Shown: positions 41,268 to 51,241 of the stretch, piece after piece | Position numbering within the stretch: position 1 is the stretch's first letter | Layout: every line of letters starts with the position of its first letter | Source: an uncultured bacterium | GTDB lineage: Bacteria > Actinomycetota > Coriobacteriia > Coriobacteriales > Eggerthellaceae | Length of the DNA stretch: 64,000 nucleotides | NCBI GenBank assembly: GCA_937890835.1 | Contig: CALADF010000049.1 | Coordinates: 1 to 64,000 of the forward strand | Direction of reading: 5' to 3' | The notes under the pieces: generated by a model | The model's input: the letters and a program-made list of their open reading frames with translations, nothing else | What the model was told of the DNA's origin: nothing | The model's database searches: none | Translations under genes and position numbers: made by a program

Positions 41268-44200
41268 ATGGGCGCACACGAGCGCACGGGAACGCGCAGA
41301 TTCGCGTGCCTGATGATCATCTTGGCTCTTGCGGCGGGGCTTCTCCCCCTTGCATCGGGCATGGGGGCGAAAACCGCGTTCGCGAGCGGCACCGGCTACC
41401 TCGAGATAGGCGGCAGCATCCCCTACGCGGGCTACTCGACTAACTGGATGTGGGTCGACGGCGCGCCGGCGTTTTGCGCCAATCCCTCGCGCGCCACGCC
41501 CGCGAGCGGAACCTACGAAAAGCACGACGTGCTCTGGGGAGCCAACGGGCTCGGGGAAAGCGACGATCAGAGACGCTATCAAATTCGCGCGACGCTTTAC
41601 CACGGATGGGGAGGCCCCGACTTCGACCCGAGCATTTGGCCGAGCACTTGGTACGACGGCAGCCCCATGACCGACGAGCGCTACATCGCGCTCGAGCACA
41701 TCCTGCTCGCCGACCTCTACTCTTATGAGCTCAACTGGGCCGTCTACGGCTGCGACCCCGCATTCAAGGAGTACGTGCGATACAATGTCACCGGATACCT
41801 TGCAAGCGGCCCGGTCCCCGATTTCGAGAGCACGACCCGCTACAAGATCACCGAGACGGCCGCGCCCGTTCCGCACGACTTCAACGCGTTCATCCTGACA
41901 GCGGGTTCGTCGCAAAGCGTGTTCTCCTTCGAGAAAAACGGATTCATCGAAATCGAGAAGACCTCGGCCAACTCGGCCTTGACCGACGGCAACGCATGCT
42001 ATTCACTTGAAGGCGCCGTGTTCGGCATATACGAGAAGAGCACGGGAGACGAGGTGACGCGCATCACCACCGATGCCTCCGGGCACGCCCGAACAGGCGA
42101 GATCGCACCCGGAACCTACCTCGTCAGAGAGCTCGTCGCACCGAGCGGACATACGCTCAACACCGAGGAGCGGGAGGTGACCGTCGCCGCAGGCGCCACC
42201 GCTGTCATCACGGTGGCCGATCCGCCGCTGTCGAGCGACCTCGGGGCGACGGTGGTGAAAATCGATGCCGAAACGGGCGAAAACGCGCCGCAGGGCGATG
42301 CCACGTTCACCGACGCGCAGTTCACCTACTCCTATTACGACGGGTACTACGGCACCGCATCCGAAGCCGCTGCTTCGGGCGCGCCTAATCGCACGTGGGT
42401 CCTGAGAACCGACTCCACCGGCACAACGGGCATCACCCTTGCGGACAAGTCGTTCAACGCGGGGGAGGAAACCCTCCCCTACCTGGTCTCGGGCGACGAC
42501 CTGTACCGAAACGCGGAAGGAGCGCCGACCGTTCCGCTCGGCACGCTGATCATCACCGAGGGCAAGGCGCCTGAAGGCTACCACGAGAGCAACCGCGTCG
42601 CGCTCGTTCGCTTCACGCAAAACGGATCCGAGGTGGAGCGCAGCGGTGACTTGGAAGACGCCTCCCGCTACGGCGTCGAAGGCGATCAGGCCGTGCTCGT
42701 GAACGAGAGCGTCGTTCGCGGAGGCGTCTCCATCGAGAAAAGGGACGCGGAAAGCCAGCTGATAACCCCGCTCGGCAACGCAAGCCTTGACGGTTGCGTC
42801 TTCGCCATCACCAACAAGTCCGACCACCCCGTCGTCGTCGGCGGAGCGGCCTTTGCGCCGGGCGACATCTGCAAAACCGTGATCGTGCAGGGCGGATCGG
42901 CGAGCACGACCCGGACCGCCCTGCCTCGAGGGACCTATGCCATACAGGAGGTTTCCGCAGGAGAAGGGTACCTGCCGACCGATGTGGAGCCGCGTCTGTT
43001 CACCGTGGAGCATGACGGTGCCGTCGTCATGCTAGGCGCAGACGACACGCACGACCAAGCCGTCTACAACCAGGTTAAGCGAGGAGACGTCGAGCTCGTC
43101 AAAGCACGAGAGGCAGATCAGGCGCGTCTTGCGGGCATACCGTTCTCCATCACGTCGCTGACGACCGGCGAAACGCACGTCATAGTCACCGACGCGAACG
43201 GAGGGGCGAAGACCGCCTCGACATGGAACCCCCATACGCAACGCACGAACGCCAACGACGAGGCGATCAACCCCGACGGAAGCGTCGACGAGTCGAAGCT
43301 TGACGCAAGCGCAGGCGTTTGGTTCGGACTTACTTCCGAGGGGAAAACGACCCAGCCCGACGACAGCCTCGCCGCACTGCCGTATGACGATTACGCGATA
43401 CGGGAGCTGCGCGTTGCAGCCAACGAAGGCCTCGAGCTCGTCACGCTCGAGCGCGTGAGCGTGACGCGCGACGGCTACTGCATCCACCTCGGCACCATAG
43501 ACGACCAGACACCTCCCGAGATGACCATAGCGACCACCGCGCGCGACGCCCTCGACGGCGACAAGCGCGTGCTCGCCGACGTGGAAGCGCGCGTGATCGA
43601 TCGCGTCTCCTACTACGGGGCCGCTCCCGGGAACTACGAGATGACCGCGAGCCTCATCGACCCCGACACCGGCGAGATCGTCGAGGTAGACGAACGCCCG
43701 CTCACGGCATCGCGCACGTTCACCGCCGACGCGGCAACCGGTTACGTCGAAATCGAAATCGGGCCCATCGACGCGCGATCCCTCGCAGGCAAGAGCCTCG
43801 TGGTATTCGAAACCGTCAAGGACGCCGAGACCGGCGAGGTCAAAGCCGAGCACACCGACGTCGCCGACTTCGACCAGACGGTCACGTTCGCCGATGCGCG
43901 CGTGGCGACGAGCGCATCGGACGCAGCGGACGGCGATCGGGTCGTCGCCTGCGGACCTGCGGCGAAGGTCGTCGACACGATAACGTACACGGGGCTCGTC
44001 CCCGGCGCAAGCTACATCGCCCGCGCCGAGGTCATGCACATAATCGACGAGGCGACGGGAGCCTGCGAGCCCTTCGCGAACGAGGACGGCCCCCTAAGCG
44101 TCGAGAAGCCCTTTGCGCCCGAAGCGGAGGCAGGCGAGGTCGACGTCGAAATCTTCCCCGTCGACGTCTCCGACGAAGACGGCGCGCAGCTCGTCATGTT

Positions 44201-45794
44201 CGAAACCATCTACCGTGCAACCGACGACGGCGGGCTTCACGAGGTGGCGTCGCACCGCGACGCGCTCGATCCCGCGCAGACCGTCACCGTCGCGGCACCC
44301 GAGATCAGCACGCTTGCGCAGGACGCGGTCGACGAGGACGAAAACGTCGTCGCCGACGCAAAATCCCTCGTTCGCGACACGATCTCGTTCGCAGGTCTCG
44401 AACCCGGGCGCCCCTACGAGATCATCGGCACCCTTGTCAACAAGAGAGCGTATGAATCGGCATATGACCAGGCAAAAAAGGAAGGGTTGGGCGACGAGGT
44501 CGCCGCAGAGAGGGCACTCGCCGCAAGCATCGTGAAGTCCGGCCAAACGCCGGTGACGGGAAACGTCGGCTTCACGCCCGAAAGCTCCTCCGGGTCGATC
44601 GTCAACGAAATCGAGTTCGACGGGTTCTCCGTCGAGGAAGGAGCCTACGTCGTCTTCGAAACGCTGTACGCCGACGGCGTCGCCATCGCCTCCCATGCGA
44701 AGATCGATGACGAGTCGCAGACCTTTGGGCTTATCGCCACTGAAACGGAAACGCTCGCCCGCGACGGGGTGACGGGAGCCCACGAGGCAGCCGCGGACGC
44801 CGATGCCCTCGTTTCCGATAGCGTGATGATCCGCAATGCCATCGCAGGGGAAACATACACCGCGCTCGGCTTCCTCGTCGACAGGGAGACGGGTCTGCTT
44901 CTCCTCGACGATCCCGCAGCGACGGATCGCGAGGACCTCGCGGAATTCACGCAGGAGCTCTTCACCGCACTCGGCGCCACCGTCGAGGAAGCAGGCGGCA
45001 AGATGCGCATCGCGTTCGACGATCCCGGCAAAACCCTCGACCGTGAAGCCATCGAGGCAATTTGCGCGAAGCGATCCGACATCGTGGCTCATCTAGCCGT
45101 CGCGACGTCAAGCGCCGCAGCCGAGGGAAGCGAGGTTGAGATCAAGCAGGAATTCGCCTTCGACACGAGCAAGCTCGCCGGCACCGAAGCCGTCGCCTAC
45201 CAGTTCATCTTGAAGGAGGGATCGGTCATCGACGCCCATGTCGATCTTGAATCCAACGAGCAAACCGTCGAGATACTCGCAAGCCTCATCGCAACCAACG
45301 CGTCCGATAAGCGAGACGGCGACAAAAGCATCGCCCCCGAAAGCGGAGCCACCGTCATCGACACGGTAAGCTACGCGCACCTGGTCCCCGGCAAGACTTA
45401 CGTCCTCGAAGGTGTCCTCATCGACAAGGGCACCCAGCTTCCCCTCGAGATAAACGGCGAGCAAGTTCGATCCGGCGTAGAGTTCACGCCCGAGGAACCG
45501 CAAGGAAACGTTGAGGTCGTCTTCGAGTTCGACGCATCGAGCCTCGACGGCAGCACCCTCGTCGCCTTCGAAACGCTGATCAAAAACGGCGAGACGATCG
45601 CCGCGCACGCGGATCTTGAGGACTCCGATCAAACCGTTTACGTGGAGAAAATCCCGCGCGAGCACCCCGCAGGCGGCGGGTTGTCGAAGACGGGCGACGA
45701 TGGGATCCCGATCGCGATCGCGCTCGTCTTCATCGCAACGCTGTCGACCACCGTTGTCGCCCTGGCAGCTCGCGCGAAAACGCACCGGCAGTGA
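41268..45794 (+). CDS. VaFE-repeat/SpaA-domain cell-wall-anchored surface protein
   Basis: A 1508-residue surface adhesin. A signal peptide (to about residue 33, AFAS) leads to a Cys-containing head domain (residues 35-215; FCANPSRATPASGTY) that resembles thioester heads, although I do not see the TQxA motif. Four SpaA/Cna-B-like domains follow (about 224-745; starts at IEIEK, TVVKID, VSIEK, VELVK). Five VaFE/T-Q ester-bond repeats then run from about 751 to 1460, each starting with a T-x-A-x-D motif and carrying V(V/M/A)FET and a DQTV-like end. The wall anchor is LSKTG (1472-1476), then a hydrophobic helix and a KTHRQ tail. AAAGGAG precedes ATG 41268. It is on the opposite strand to the flanking operon genes. 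Confidence 0.9.
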   Translation: MGAHERTGTRRFACLMIILALAAGLLPLASGMGAKTAFASGTGYLEIGGSIPYAGYSTNWMWVDGAPAFCANPSRATPASGTYEKHDVLWGANGLGESDDQRRYQIRATLYHGWGGPDFDPSIWPSTWYDGSPMTDERYIALEHILLADLYSYELNWAVYGCDPAFKEYVRYNVTGYLASGPVPDFESTTRYKITETAAPVPHDFNAFILTAGSSQSVFSFEKNGFIEIEKTSANSALTDGNACYSLEGAVFGIYEKSTGDEVTRITTDASGHARTGEIAPGTYLVRELVAPSGHTLNTEEREVTVAAGATAVITVADPPLSSDLGATVVKIDAETGENAPQGDATFTDAQFTYSYYDGYYGTASEAAASGAPNRTWVLRTDSTGTTGITLADKSFNAGEETLPYLVSGDDLYRNAEGAPTVPLGTLIITEGKAPEGYHESNRVALVRFTQNGSEVERSGDLEDASRYGVEGDQAVLVNESVVRGGVSIEKRDAESQLITPLGNASLDGCVFAITNKSDHPVVVGGAAFAPGDICKTVIVQGGSASTTRTALPRGTYAIQEVSAGEGYLPTDVEPRLFTVEHDGAVVMLGADDTHDQAVYNQVKRGDVELVKAREADQARLAGIPFSITSLTTGETHVIVTDANGGAKTASTWNPHTQRTNANDEAINPDGSVDESKLDASAGVWFGLTSEGKTTQPDDSLAALPYDDYAIRELRVAANEGLELVTLERVSVTRDGYCIHLGTIDDQTPPEMTIATTARDALDGDKRVLADVEARVIDRVSYYGAAPGNYEMTASLIDPDTGEIVEVDERPLTASRTFTADAATGYVEIEIGPIDARSLAGKSLVVFETVKDAETGEVKAEHTDVADFDQTVTFADARVATSASDAADGDRVVACGPAAKVVDTITYTGLVPGASYIARAEVMHIIDEATGACEPFANEDGPLSVEKPFAPEAEAGEVDVEIFPVDVSDEDGAQLVMFETIYRATDDGGLHEVASHRDALDPAQTVTVAAPEISTLAQDAVDEDENVVADAKSLVRDTISFAGLEPGRPYEIIGTLVNKRAYESAYDQAKKEGLGDEVAAERALAASIVKSGQTPVTGNVGFTPESSSGSIVNEIEFDGFSVEEGAYVVFETLYADGVAIASHAKIDDESQTFGLIATETETLARDGVTGAHEAAADADALVSDSVMIRNAIAGETYTALGFLVDRETGLLLLDDPAATDREDLAEFTQELFTALGATVEEAGGKMRIAFDDPGKTLDREAIEAICAKRSDIVAHLAVATSSAAAEGSEVEIKQEFAFDTSKLAGTEAVAYQFILKEGSVIDAHVDLESNEQTVEILASLIATNASDKRDGDKSIAPESGATVIDTVSYAHLVPGKTYVLEGVLIDKGTQLPLEINGEQVRSGVEFTPEEPQGNVEVVFEFDASSLDGSTLVAFETLIKNGETIAAHADLEDSDQTVYVEKIPREHPAGGGLSKTGDDGIPIAIALVFIATLSTTVVALAARAKTHRQ

Positions 45795-45930
45795 GACGAT
45801 CCACGCGTGCGTCTCTGCCGGCGCGCGGTCGAAGCCGAACCTTGAAAACCGATCAGCCGTGCGGTGAAGGAGAAGCGTCCCCTGCCGTCAGGCACGGAAC
45901 GAGAATCGAACCACGTCGGCACGCCGCGTG

Positions 45931-45973
45931 AAACGAAAGGCCCCTCGCCGAAAGCTTCAAACGGCGAGGGGCC
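45931..45973 (-). terminator. dxr terminator (convergent with the surface-protein gene)
   Basis: GGCCCCTCGCCG (45939-45950) and CGGCGAGGGGCC (45962-45973) form a perfect 12-bp stem. On the minus strand it is followed by TTTCGTTT, ending the uppS-cdsA-dxr transcript; it may also stop the convergent surface-protein transcript. Confidence 0.75.
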
Positions 45974-45990
45974 TCAAGCAGCATCGAGGA

Positions 45991-47205
45991 CTACGCGCGG
46001 TCCGTTATCCAACGCCGAGCACGATCACGCGCCCAAGCGTCGATCTCCTCCAACTGGTCAAGGCTCTCCACCGCGCGAACATCGTGAGCGCCCATAACCG
46101 CCTCGACGCATTCCGCGATGCCCAGATAGCTCCCCTCCCCCGCGAGGAAGGAGGCAACCGCAACTTCATTCGCCGCGTTCATGACCGCTGGAAGCGTGCC
46201 GCCGGCCTCGCCCGCTATCCGAGCAAGGGCGAGACACCTGAACGTCTCCACGTCGGGTGCGGCGAACTCAAGCGTGCCAAGCGTGCGAAAATCGAGCGGC
46301 TCCACCGGGGCGCTCCACCGTTTCGGATAGGAGAGCGCGAACTGAATGGGAATGCGCATGTCCGTCGTGCCGAGATGGGCGATGACGCTGCCGTCTGCGA
46401 ACTCGACCATCGAGTGGATGGCGCTTTGGGGTTGCACGACCACCTCGATCTTGTCATAGGGCATCTCGAACAGATGATGCGCTTCGATGACCTCGAGCCC
46501 CTTGTTCATGAGCGTCGAAGAGTCGATGGAGATCTTCGCCCCCATGTTCCACGTGGGATGCGCGAGCGCCTGAGCAGGGGTGATGTCTGTTAGATCAGCG
46601 CGGGTGCGGCCACGGAACGGCCCTCCTGACGCCGTTACCCACAAACGCGCCACCTCGCGGGGATCTTCGCCGAGTAGACACTGGTAGATAGCCCCGTGCT
46701 CGGAATCGATCGGCATGAGGGCATGCTTGAACCCAGCGGCCTCGTCGATGCGCCGAGCCAACGGCATGATGAGATCGCCGCCGACCACGAGCGATTCCTT
46801 ATTCGCCAAAGCAAGCACCTTACCCGCAGCAAGCGTCTCGTAGCTTGCACGCAAACCCGCAGCTCCCACAAGCGCGTTCACAACGATATCCGCTTCGGGA
46901 AGCCTTACCAGATCCGTAACGGCATCGGAGCCCACGCCGAACGTCCCGTCGACGAAACCACCCGTGAAAGAACGCAGCTCGTCGCAACGGGGATCGCCCG
47001 CCAACCGCGCATCGCCCACCGCCACATGGCGCACGCCAAATGCGCGCATCTGCTCGTTGAGAGCATCGACGCTCGTGTTGACCGCCAAGCCGACGATCTC
47101 CAGCTTATCCGCATTCCGGCGAACGACGTCAAGCGTCTGCGTGCCGATAGAGCCTGTCGAACCGAGCACGACGACGCGACGAACGGAAGAGTTAGAAGAA
47201 CCCAT
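45991..47205 (-). CDS. dxr: 1-deoxy-D-xylulose-5-phosphate reductoisomerase
   Basis: A 404-residue Dxr (IspC), the NADPH-dependent second enzyme of the MEP isoprenoid pathway. The N-terminal cofactor loop is VVLGSTGSIGTQTLDVV, followed by ALANKESLVVGGDLIM, MPIDSEHGAIYQCL, the catalytic loop TASGGPFRGRT and PTWNMGAKISIDSSTLMNKGLEVIEAH. Length is typical. The ATG at 47205 lies inside the end of cdsA, a 14-base overlap, with GGGAGG upstream. Downstream a terminator follows, whereas the usual next gene, rseP, is found beyond the surface-protein gene. Confidence 0.97.
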   Translation of the reverse strand: MGSSNSSVRRVVVLGSTGSIGTQTLDVVRRNADKLEIVGLAVNTSVDALNEQMRAFGVRHVAVGDARLAGDPRCDELRSFTGGFVDGTFGVGSDAVTDLVRLPEADIVVNALVGAAGLRASYETLAAGKVLALANKESLVVGGDLIMPLARRIDEAAGFKHALMPIDSEHGAIYQCLLGEDPREVARLWVTASGGPFRGRTRADLTDITPAQALAHPTWNMGAKISIDSSTLMNKGLEVIEAHHLFEMPYDKIEVVVQPQSAIHSMVEFADGSVIAHLGTTDMRIPIQFALSYPKRWSAPVEPLDFRTLGTLEFAAPDVETFRCLALARIAGEAGGTLPAVMNAANEVAVASFLAGEGSYLGIAECVEAVMGAHDVRAVESLDQLEEIDAWARDRARRWITDRA

Positions 47206-48367
47206 GAGGAATGCAGCCTCCCGACACCAGAAGAATCAACGACGTGATCGAAGCGAGAAAAATAGAGTCGCATCGATCGAGCAGTCCACCATGTCCGGGC
47301 ATGATCGTACCCGAATCCTTGAATCCGGAATTACGCTTGACGCGGCTTTCCGCCAAATCGCCAAGCACTTCCATCAGACCGCACACGATGCCGAACGCGA
47401 TGGCCGCAGGAATGCTCATGGTCACACCCGGCACGAACGAGATGGCGCACCAACAAGCAGCTGAGCCGACAAGACCCGCGATGAAGCCCTCCCAGCTCTT
47501 CTTCGGACTCGTGCGAGGCGCGAGCTTGTGCTTGCCGAACTTGCTCCCCACCAGATAAGCGAAGGAATCGTTGGCCCAGACGCTCACGAACACGAGCAAC
47601 ACCACGACGCCACCCCACGGCTCGGGCAAAGATTCGCGGATCACGACGAACCCGCAGAGCAGCAAGCCGGTATAAGCCGCCCCGAAAAAGCTTACGCCGA
47701 CATCGGGAATGCGCGCCCGCAGCCAAAACACATACCACACGAGCAGCGCAAGCAGCAGCGCCAAAGAAACCGTCAACGCTCCGACGGGTCCGTAGAGAAA
47801 CACGCTCAGGGGATAGAGCGCTGCGGCGATGATGCCGAGCATCTCGTTAGGGAGCTTGGCATCGGAGCGCAACATGTAGTAGAACTCGCCCGCGCTGATA
47901 CCGGCGACCAACATGAGCATGATCACCATAGGCCAACTACCTGCGAGGACGCAGATAATGGTCAGGGCCGTGTACACAGCACCCGTGCGGAAACGCACTT
48001 GAAAGCCCGAGGGATTCTTCAGCTTTTCGGGAGCAAACTTCGTCGCGTTCTGTTTGACGCGCTGCTTTTTCTCCGCACGACGTTCGCGCTTCTCATCCTT
48101 CTCGGCACGCTCGTCAGGCGTTATGTCGTAATGCCAGGGAGGGCCTTCAGGGGCCTGCGCAGGATCCCTCACCAGCTGGGGCGCATCAGGCGACAAGCCC
48201 TCGCCCATGTCGACGAGATCCTTCGTCGTGGGACGGCTGGGGAACGGCGCAGGCTGAACGCCCCCCTCGGAGCGATACCGAGCCGCGCGCTCCTTCAGCC
48301 GAGCGCGTGCAGCGGCCTGCTTGGCTTTCTCCTCTTCCGAAAACGCAGAAGCGTTCAACGAACTCAC
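47192..48367 (-). CDS. cdsA: Phosphatidate cytidylyltransferase with charged N-terminal extension
   Basis: A 391-residue CdsA, which makes CDP-diacylglycerol. About eight membrane helices follow residue 120. The family signature is complete near the C-terminus (GDLAESRVKRNSGFKDSGTIMPGHGGLLDRCDSI), with SKFGKHKLAPRTSPKKSWEGF before it. The N-terminal 120 residues are soluble and highly charged (SEEEKAKQAAARARLKERAARY... DERAEKDEKRERRAEKKQR), longer than usual. I prefer the GTG at 48367, which overlaps the uppS stop (GTGA); a TTG three codons later has the better-spaced GGGGGAG, so the exact start is unsure. dxr overlaps its 3' end. Confidence 0.92.
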   Translation of the reverse strand: MSSLNASAFSEEEKAKQAAARARLKERAARYRSEGGVQPAPFPSRPTTKDLVDMGEGLSPDAPQLVRDPAQAPEGPPWHYDITPDERAEKDEKRERRAEKKQRVKQNATKFAPEKLKNPSGFQVRFRTGAVYTALTIICVLAGSWPMVIMLMLVAGISAGEFYYMLRSDAKLPNEMLGIIAAALYPLSVFLYGPVGALTVSLALLLALLVWYVFWLRARIPDVGVSFFGAAYTGLLLCGFVVIRESLPEPWGGVVVLLVFVSVWANDSFAYLVGSKFGKHKLAPRTSPKKSWEGFIAGLVGSAACWCAISFVPGVTMSIPAAIAFGIVCGLMEVLGDLAESRVKRNSGFKDSGTIMPGHGGLLDRCDSIFLASITSLILLVSGGCIPHGFF

Positions 48368-49140
48368 ACTCCCCCGAAACGCCGCTCGCGCTTTTGGTAT
48401 GCGAGAATGCAGCGTAGCAGCTCGTATCGATCGAAATCGGGCCAGAGCACGTCGGTGCAAACGAACTCCGAATAGGCGATCTGCCACAAAAGGAAGTTGG
48501 AAACACGCATCTCCCCCGAGGTTCGAATGAGCAATTCAGGATCGGGGATGCCGCCCGTATACAAGCCGCGCTCGAATATCTCCTCGGATAGCTCGGGCAT
48601 CTTCTGCGACGTCTCGGCCTCGAGCACCGCATAGCGCATGCACGCCTCGACCGCGTGAAGTATCTCTTGACGGGCGCCGTAGTTCACGGCGACGACAAGC
48701 GTCATCCCGTCGTTGTCGCGCGTTTTGCGCCAAGCCTCGTCGAAAGCCTCGCGCGTCTCTGCAGGAAGCGCCGAAAGGTCGCCGATCGTCATCACCCTGA
48801 CATGCTCTTCATGCAGGCCATCGACCTCCGCGAGCATGGTTTTGGCGAACAAGTCCATGAGCCCGATGACCTCGTCTTGGGGCCTACGCCAGTTCTCGGT
48901 GGAGAAAGAATAGATCGTCAGATAGCGCACGCCGAGATCCGATGCGCAGCGAATGGTCTCGCGCACCGCCTCGATGCCCGCCTTATGCCCCTTCAACCGA
49001 TTGAGTGCGCGCTTTTTCGCCCATCTCCCGTTGCCGTCCATAATGACGGCGATATGCTCCGGGACGGCCGCTGCATCAAGCTCGCTAAGATCGATATCCG
49101 CAGGCGGATCGGGGAATATGTACTCGAGCGTCTTGTTCAT
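48364..49140 (-). CDS. uppS: Undecaprenyl diphosphate synthase (cis-prenyltransferase)
   Basis: A 258-residue cis-prenyltransferase supplying the lipid carrier of peptidoglycan synthesis. Signature segments are HIAVIMDGNGRWAKKR with the catalytic Asp, GHKAGIEAVRETI, YLTIYSFSTENWRRP, VNYGARQEI, and the C-terminal DPELLIRTSGEMRVSNFLLWQIAYSEF. ATG 49140 is chosen; its ribosome site is weak, and a TTG at 49161 would add seven residues. It is the first gene of the uppS-cdsA-dxr unit. Upstream, instead of frr, is the regulator/transport island. Confidence 0.95.
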   Translation of the reverse strand: MNKTLEYIFPDPPADIDLSELDAAAVPEHIAVIMDGNGRWAKKRALNRLKGHKAGIEAVRETIRCASDLGVRYLTIYSFSTENWRRPQDEVIGLMDLFAKTMLAEVDGLHEEHVRVMTIGDLSALPAETREAFDEAWRKTRDNDGMTLVVAVNYGARQEILHAVEACMRYAVLEAETSQKMPELSEEIFERGLYTGGIPDPELLIRTSGEMRVSNFLLWQIAYSEFVCTDVLWPDFDRYELLRCILAYQKRERRFGGV

Positions 49141-49326
49141 CTTACTGGCGAGGATTCGCAAAGGCTAGACATCGCAATCCTGATGTAGACGTCTAGCAAA
49201 CCGCCCCAACGACCACCAAGCGCGTGACAGCACCCTCGCAGACCCCTTGTCTCCTTTGCTCTCAACCCAACAACGTAAGGCAACTGAAACCCTGCGATAA
49301 CTATTTTCTGCAAGATTATCTTGTTC

Positions 49327-49332
49327 AGTATA
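49327..49332 (-). promoter_or_regulatory. Possible uppS-cdsA-dxr promoter (-10 box)
   Basis: TATACT on the minus strand in the AT-rich gap between the LuxR-type gene and uppS, about 190 bases before the uppS start. No good -35 is visible. A GCTAGAC/GTCTAGC inverted repeat (49164-49197) lies downstream in the leader. Confidence 0.35.
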
Positions 49333-49415
49333 CGCGAAACGAACAGTCATCCCCGAAATGCGCAAAGATCGGCTTTTCGAATACATGCGAACCAACTCCA
49401 AGCGAACAGTAACGC

Positions 49416-50960
49416 TTAATCAAATCGTTTCACCAAATCAATGAGCTGCTGCCGAGAGTGGACGCCCAACTTAGCATATATATTCCTCGTATGGTAATTA
49501 ACCGTACCAGCGGCGATATAGAGTTCGGATTGAATAAACGCAGACGAACAACCTCGCGCGAGCAAACGGAAGACATCCACTTCGCGACGAGAGAGAGAAA
49601 AGGATGACGCGACAACATCACATTTCTCCTCCAGGGTCATTTCATCAGAACAGACAACCTCCCCATCTTTTCGATTGGAGGAGATTCCGTCATGCGATGC
49701 AAGTTCCAGGGAAGGATCAGGATTAATCTCATCCCTCGTATCCGAACCTGTTGAACCCAACCAATTCGCGCAAACGACTTGATCTTCCCAACCGCTTGCT
49801 TCCGAAGGCCTTACGTCTTTTTGAACCTTTTGGACCTTTACTATAGCCACAGAAAGAGCAACGGCAAGCACCTCCACGCCAACGAGGACAACGAACAGAG
49901 ACGCTTGCGAGTTCAGCAGAACGCCATACGCAAAACTCACGCGAGATGCAACATACCAGCCCGCACTGTTCAGCAACGTGCCAACTACACGCATAAGAGC
50001 AGACACTCTCAGCGCATCGAGCGAGAAGAACTCGGCGAAACCCACCGCCACAATAAACAACATAACTTCAACGCCCAGCTCACCTATAGAGATGAACTGA
50101 GCCAAAGGTGCGGCATCGCCCAAAACAGTATACGGAACGAGAACTGCCACAAGAAAGCACACGGGAACGACGAATGCCGACACAAAACCAGACCGCTCCA
50201 TACGAAAAACGGCAACCCCGCTCACTACGATAGGAACAAATGCCACAAGCGCATAGAAAACATATGTGTAACCGCTCGACGATGAAAAAAAATCAAGAAA
50301 ACCGGACGACATGTAAAACACAGCGATGGGGAAAAGTAACGTAAGATAGTTTAAGGGACGATCTTTCGAGCTGCACTCAAGCTCATCGCGAGGCCATGGC
50401 TCCAACCGGACCAGATGAAACAGCACGCCAGAAACGACTGGTGAAACTACCGTGGCGACACGCAAAGCGTTACCCGGCAAGTACATCAGAGTTACGCACA
50501 CTCCAACCGACATAGCCATGAGGGTCGGAAAGCTCCCAAGGGCGACGCCTAGTCCCACTCGCCGATACGCAACTATCCATTGCTGAGCCATTACGCCAGA
50601 ACCGACGCCCGTAAGGATACCGCCAACCCATATAAACACGACAGCGAGATATGAGGGGGGATCCGCCATAAGCACCACGGTTCCCACCACCATCGAAAAA
50701 GGAGCTGCAATTTTCGCAAAAGACGCCGTAAGAAATTCAACGCGACCGAACGGCGCAAACGAAATAGCTAAAAGCGTCAGCGACATGACAAGAGCGCTCA
50801 CAAGGTAAGGTCCACTCATGAGAGACACAGGTGCTGCAGCCTCTATGCCAGCAGTCTGAGCATAAAAGAGCAGATAGATCCACGAAAGAAGAAACACCAC
50901 ACCCGTGTAAACGGGCGGTACGCCGATAAACTCACTGCGCCGGATTCGACAATCCTCCAT
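49416..50960 (-). CDS. Membrane-integrated LuxR-family transcriptional regulator
   Basis: A 514-residue regulator with an MFS-like membrane domain of about 10-12 helices (residues 15-385), a polar linker and a C-terminal LuxR helix-turn-helix (residues about 447-510: SLSRREVDVFRLLARGCSSAFIQ...TVNYHTRNIYAKLGVHSRQQLIDLV). This architecture is expanded in Eggerthellaceae, where such genes sit beside catabolic or reductase clusters and are thought to sense substrate at the membrane. Start 50960 has GGGGGTG at good spacing; an ATG one codon earlier is also possible. It diverges from the MFS-amidohydrolase-MFS genes, and a 39-base palindrome lies in the shared gap. Base composition is lower in GC than the core genes. 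Confidence 0.9.
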   Translation of the reverse strand: MEDCRIRRSEFIGVPPVYTGVVFLLSWIYLLFYAQTAGIEAAAPVSLMSGPYLVSALVMSLTLLAISFAPFGRVEFLTASFAKIAAPFSMVVGTVVLMADPPSYLAVVFIWVGGILTGVGSGVMAQQWIVAYRRVGLGVALGSFPTLMAMSVGVCVTLMYLPGNALRVATVVSPVVSGVLFHLVRLEPWPRDELECSSKDRPLNYLTLLFPIAVFYMSSGFLDFFSSSSGYTYVFYALVAFVPIVVSGVAVFRMERSGFVSAFVVPVCFLVAVLVPYTVLGDAAPLAQFISIGELGVEVMLFIVAVGFAEFFSLDALRVSALMRVVGTLLNSAGWYVASRVSFAYGVLLNSQASLFVVLVGVEVLAVALSVAIVKVQKVQKDVRPSEASGWEDQVVCANWLGSTGSDTRDEINPDPSLELASHDGISSNRKDGEVVCSDEMTLEEKCDVVASSFSLSRREVDVFRLLARGCSSAFIQSELYIAAGTVNYHTRNIYAKLGVHSRQQLIDLVKRFD

Positions 50961-50993
50961 CATGACACCCCCTGGAATCAAGCGGTCCCCACT

Positions 50994-51032
50994 CCGCCTC
51001 ATGTGGTCTCATTATGAGACCACATGAGGCGG
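50994..51032. promoter_or_regulatory. 39-base perfect palindrome in the divergent promoter region
   Basis: CCGCCTCATGTGGTCTCA (50994-51011) and TGAGACCACATGAGGCGG (51015-51032) form an 18-bp perfect inverted repeat with a TTA centre. It begins 34 bases before the regulator start codon. It is a good candidate operator for the LuxR-type regulator, or a leader hairpin of its mRNA. Confidence 0.6.
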
Positions 51033-51241
51033 GCCTTTCGATCGAAGAGAAAAACAATAAAGAATTAATGGGTACTTCCATAACACTAGCGTCGTCACCA
51101 ATGCTCCACTTTTCGACCTGATCAAACAAACAATACGTGACCACAATGATTGTGCGGGGCATAAAACAGCGCCTGCCCCTATTCTCCAAATCGCAACAGC
51201 GGATTCGAGAGACGAATCTGCGCGACACGAAGGGAACTCTC

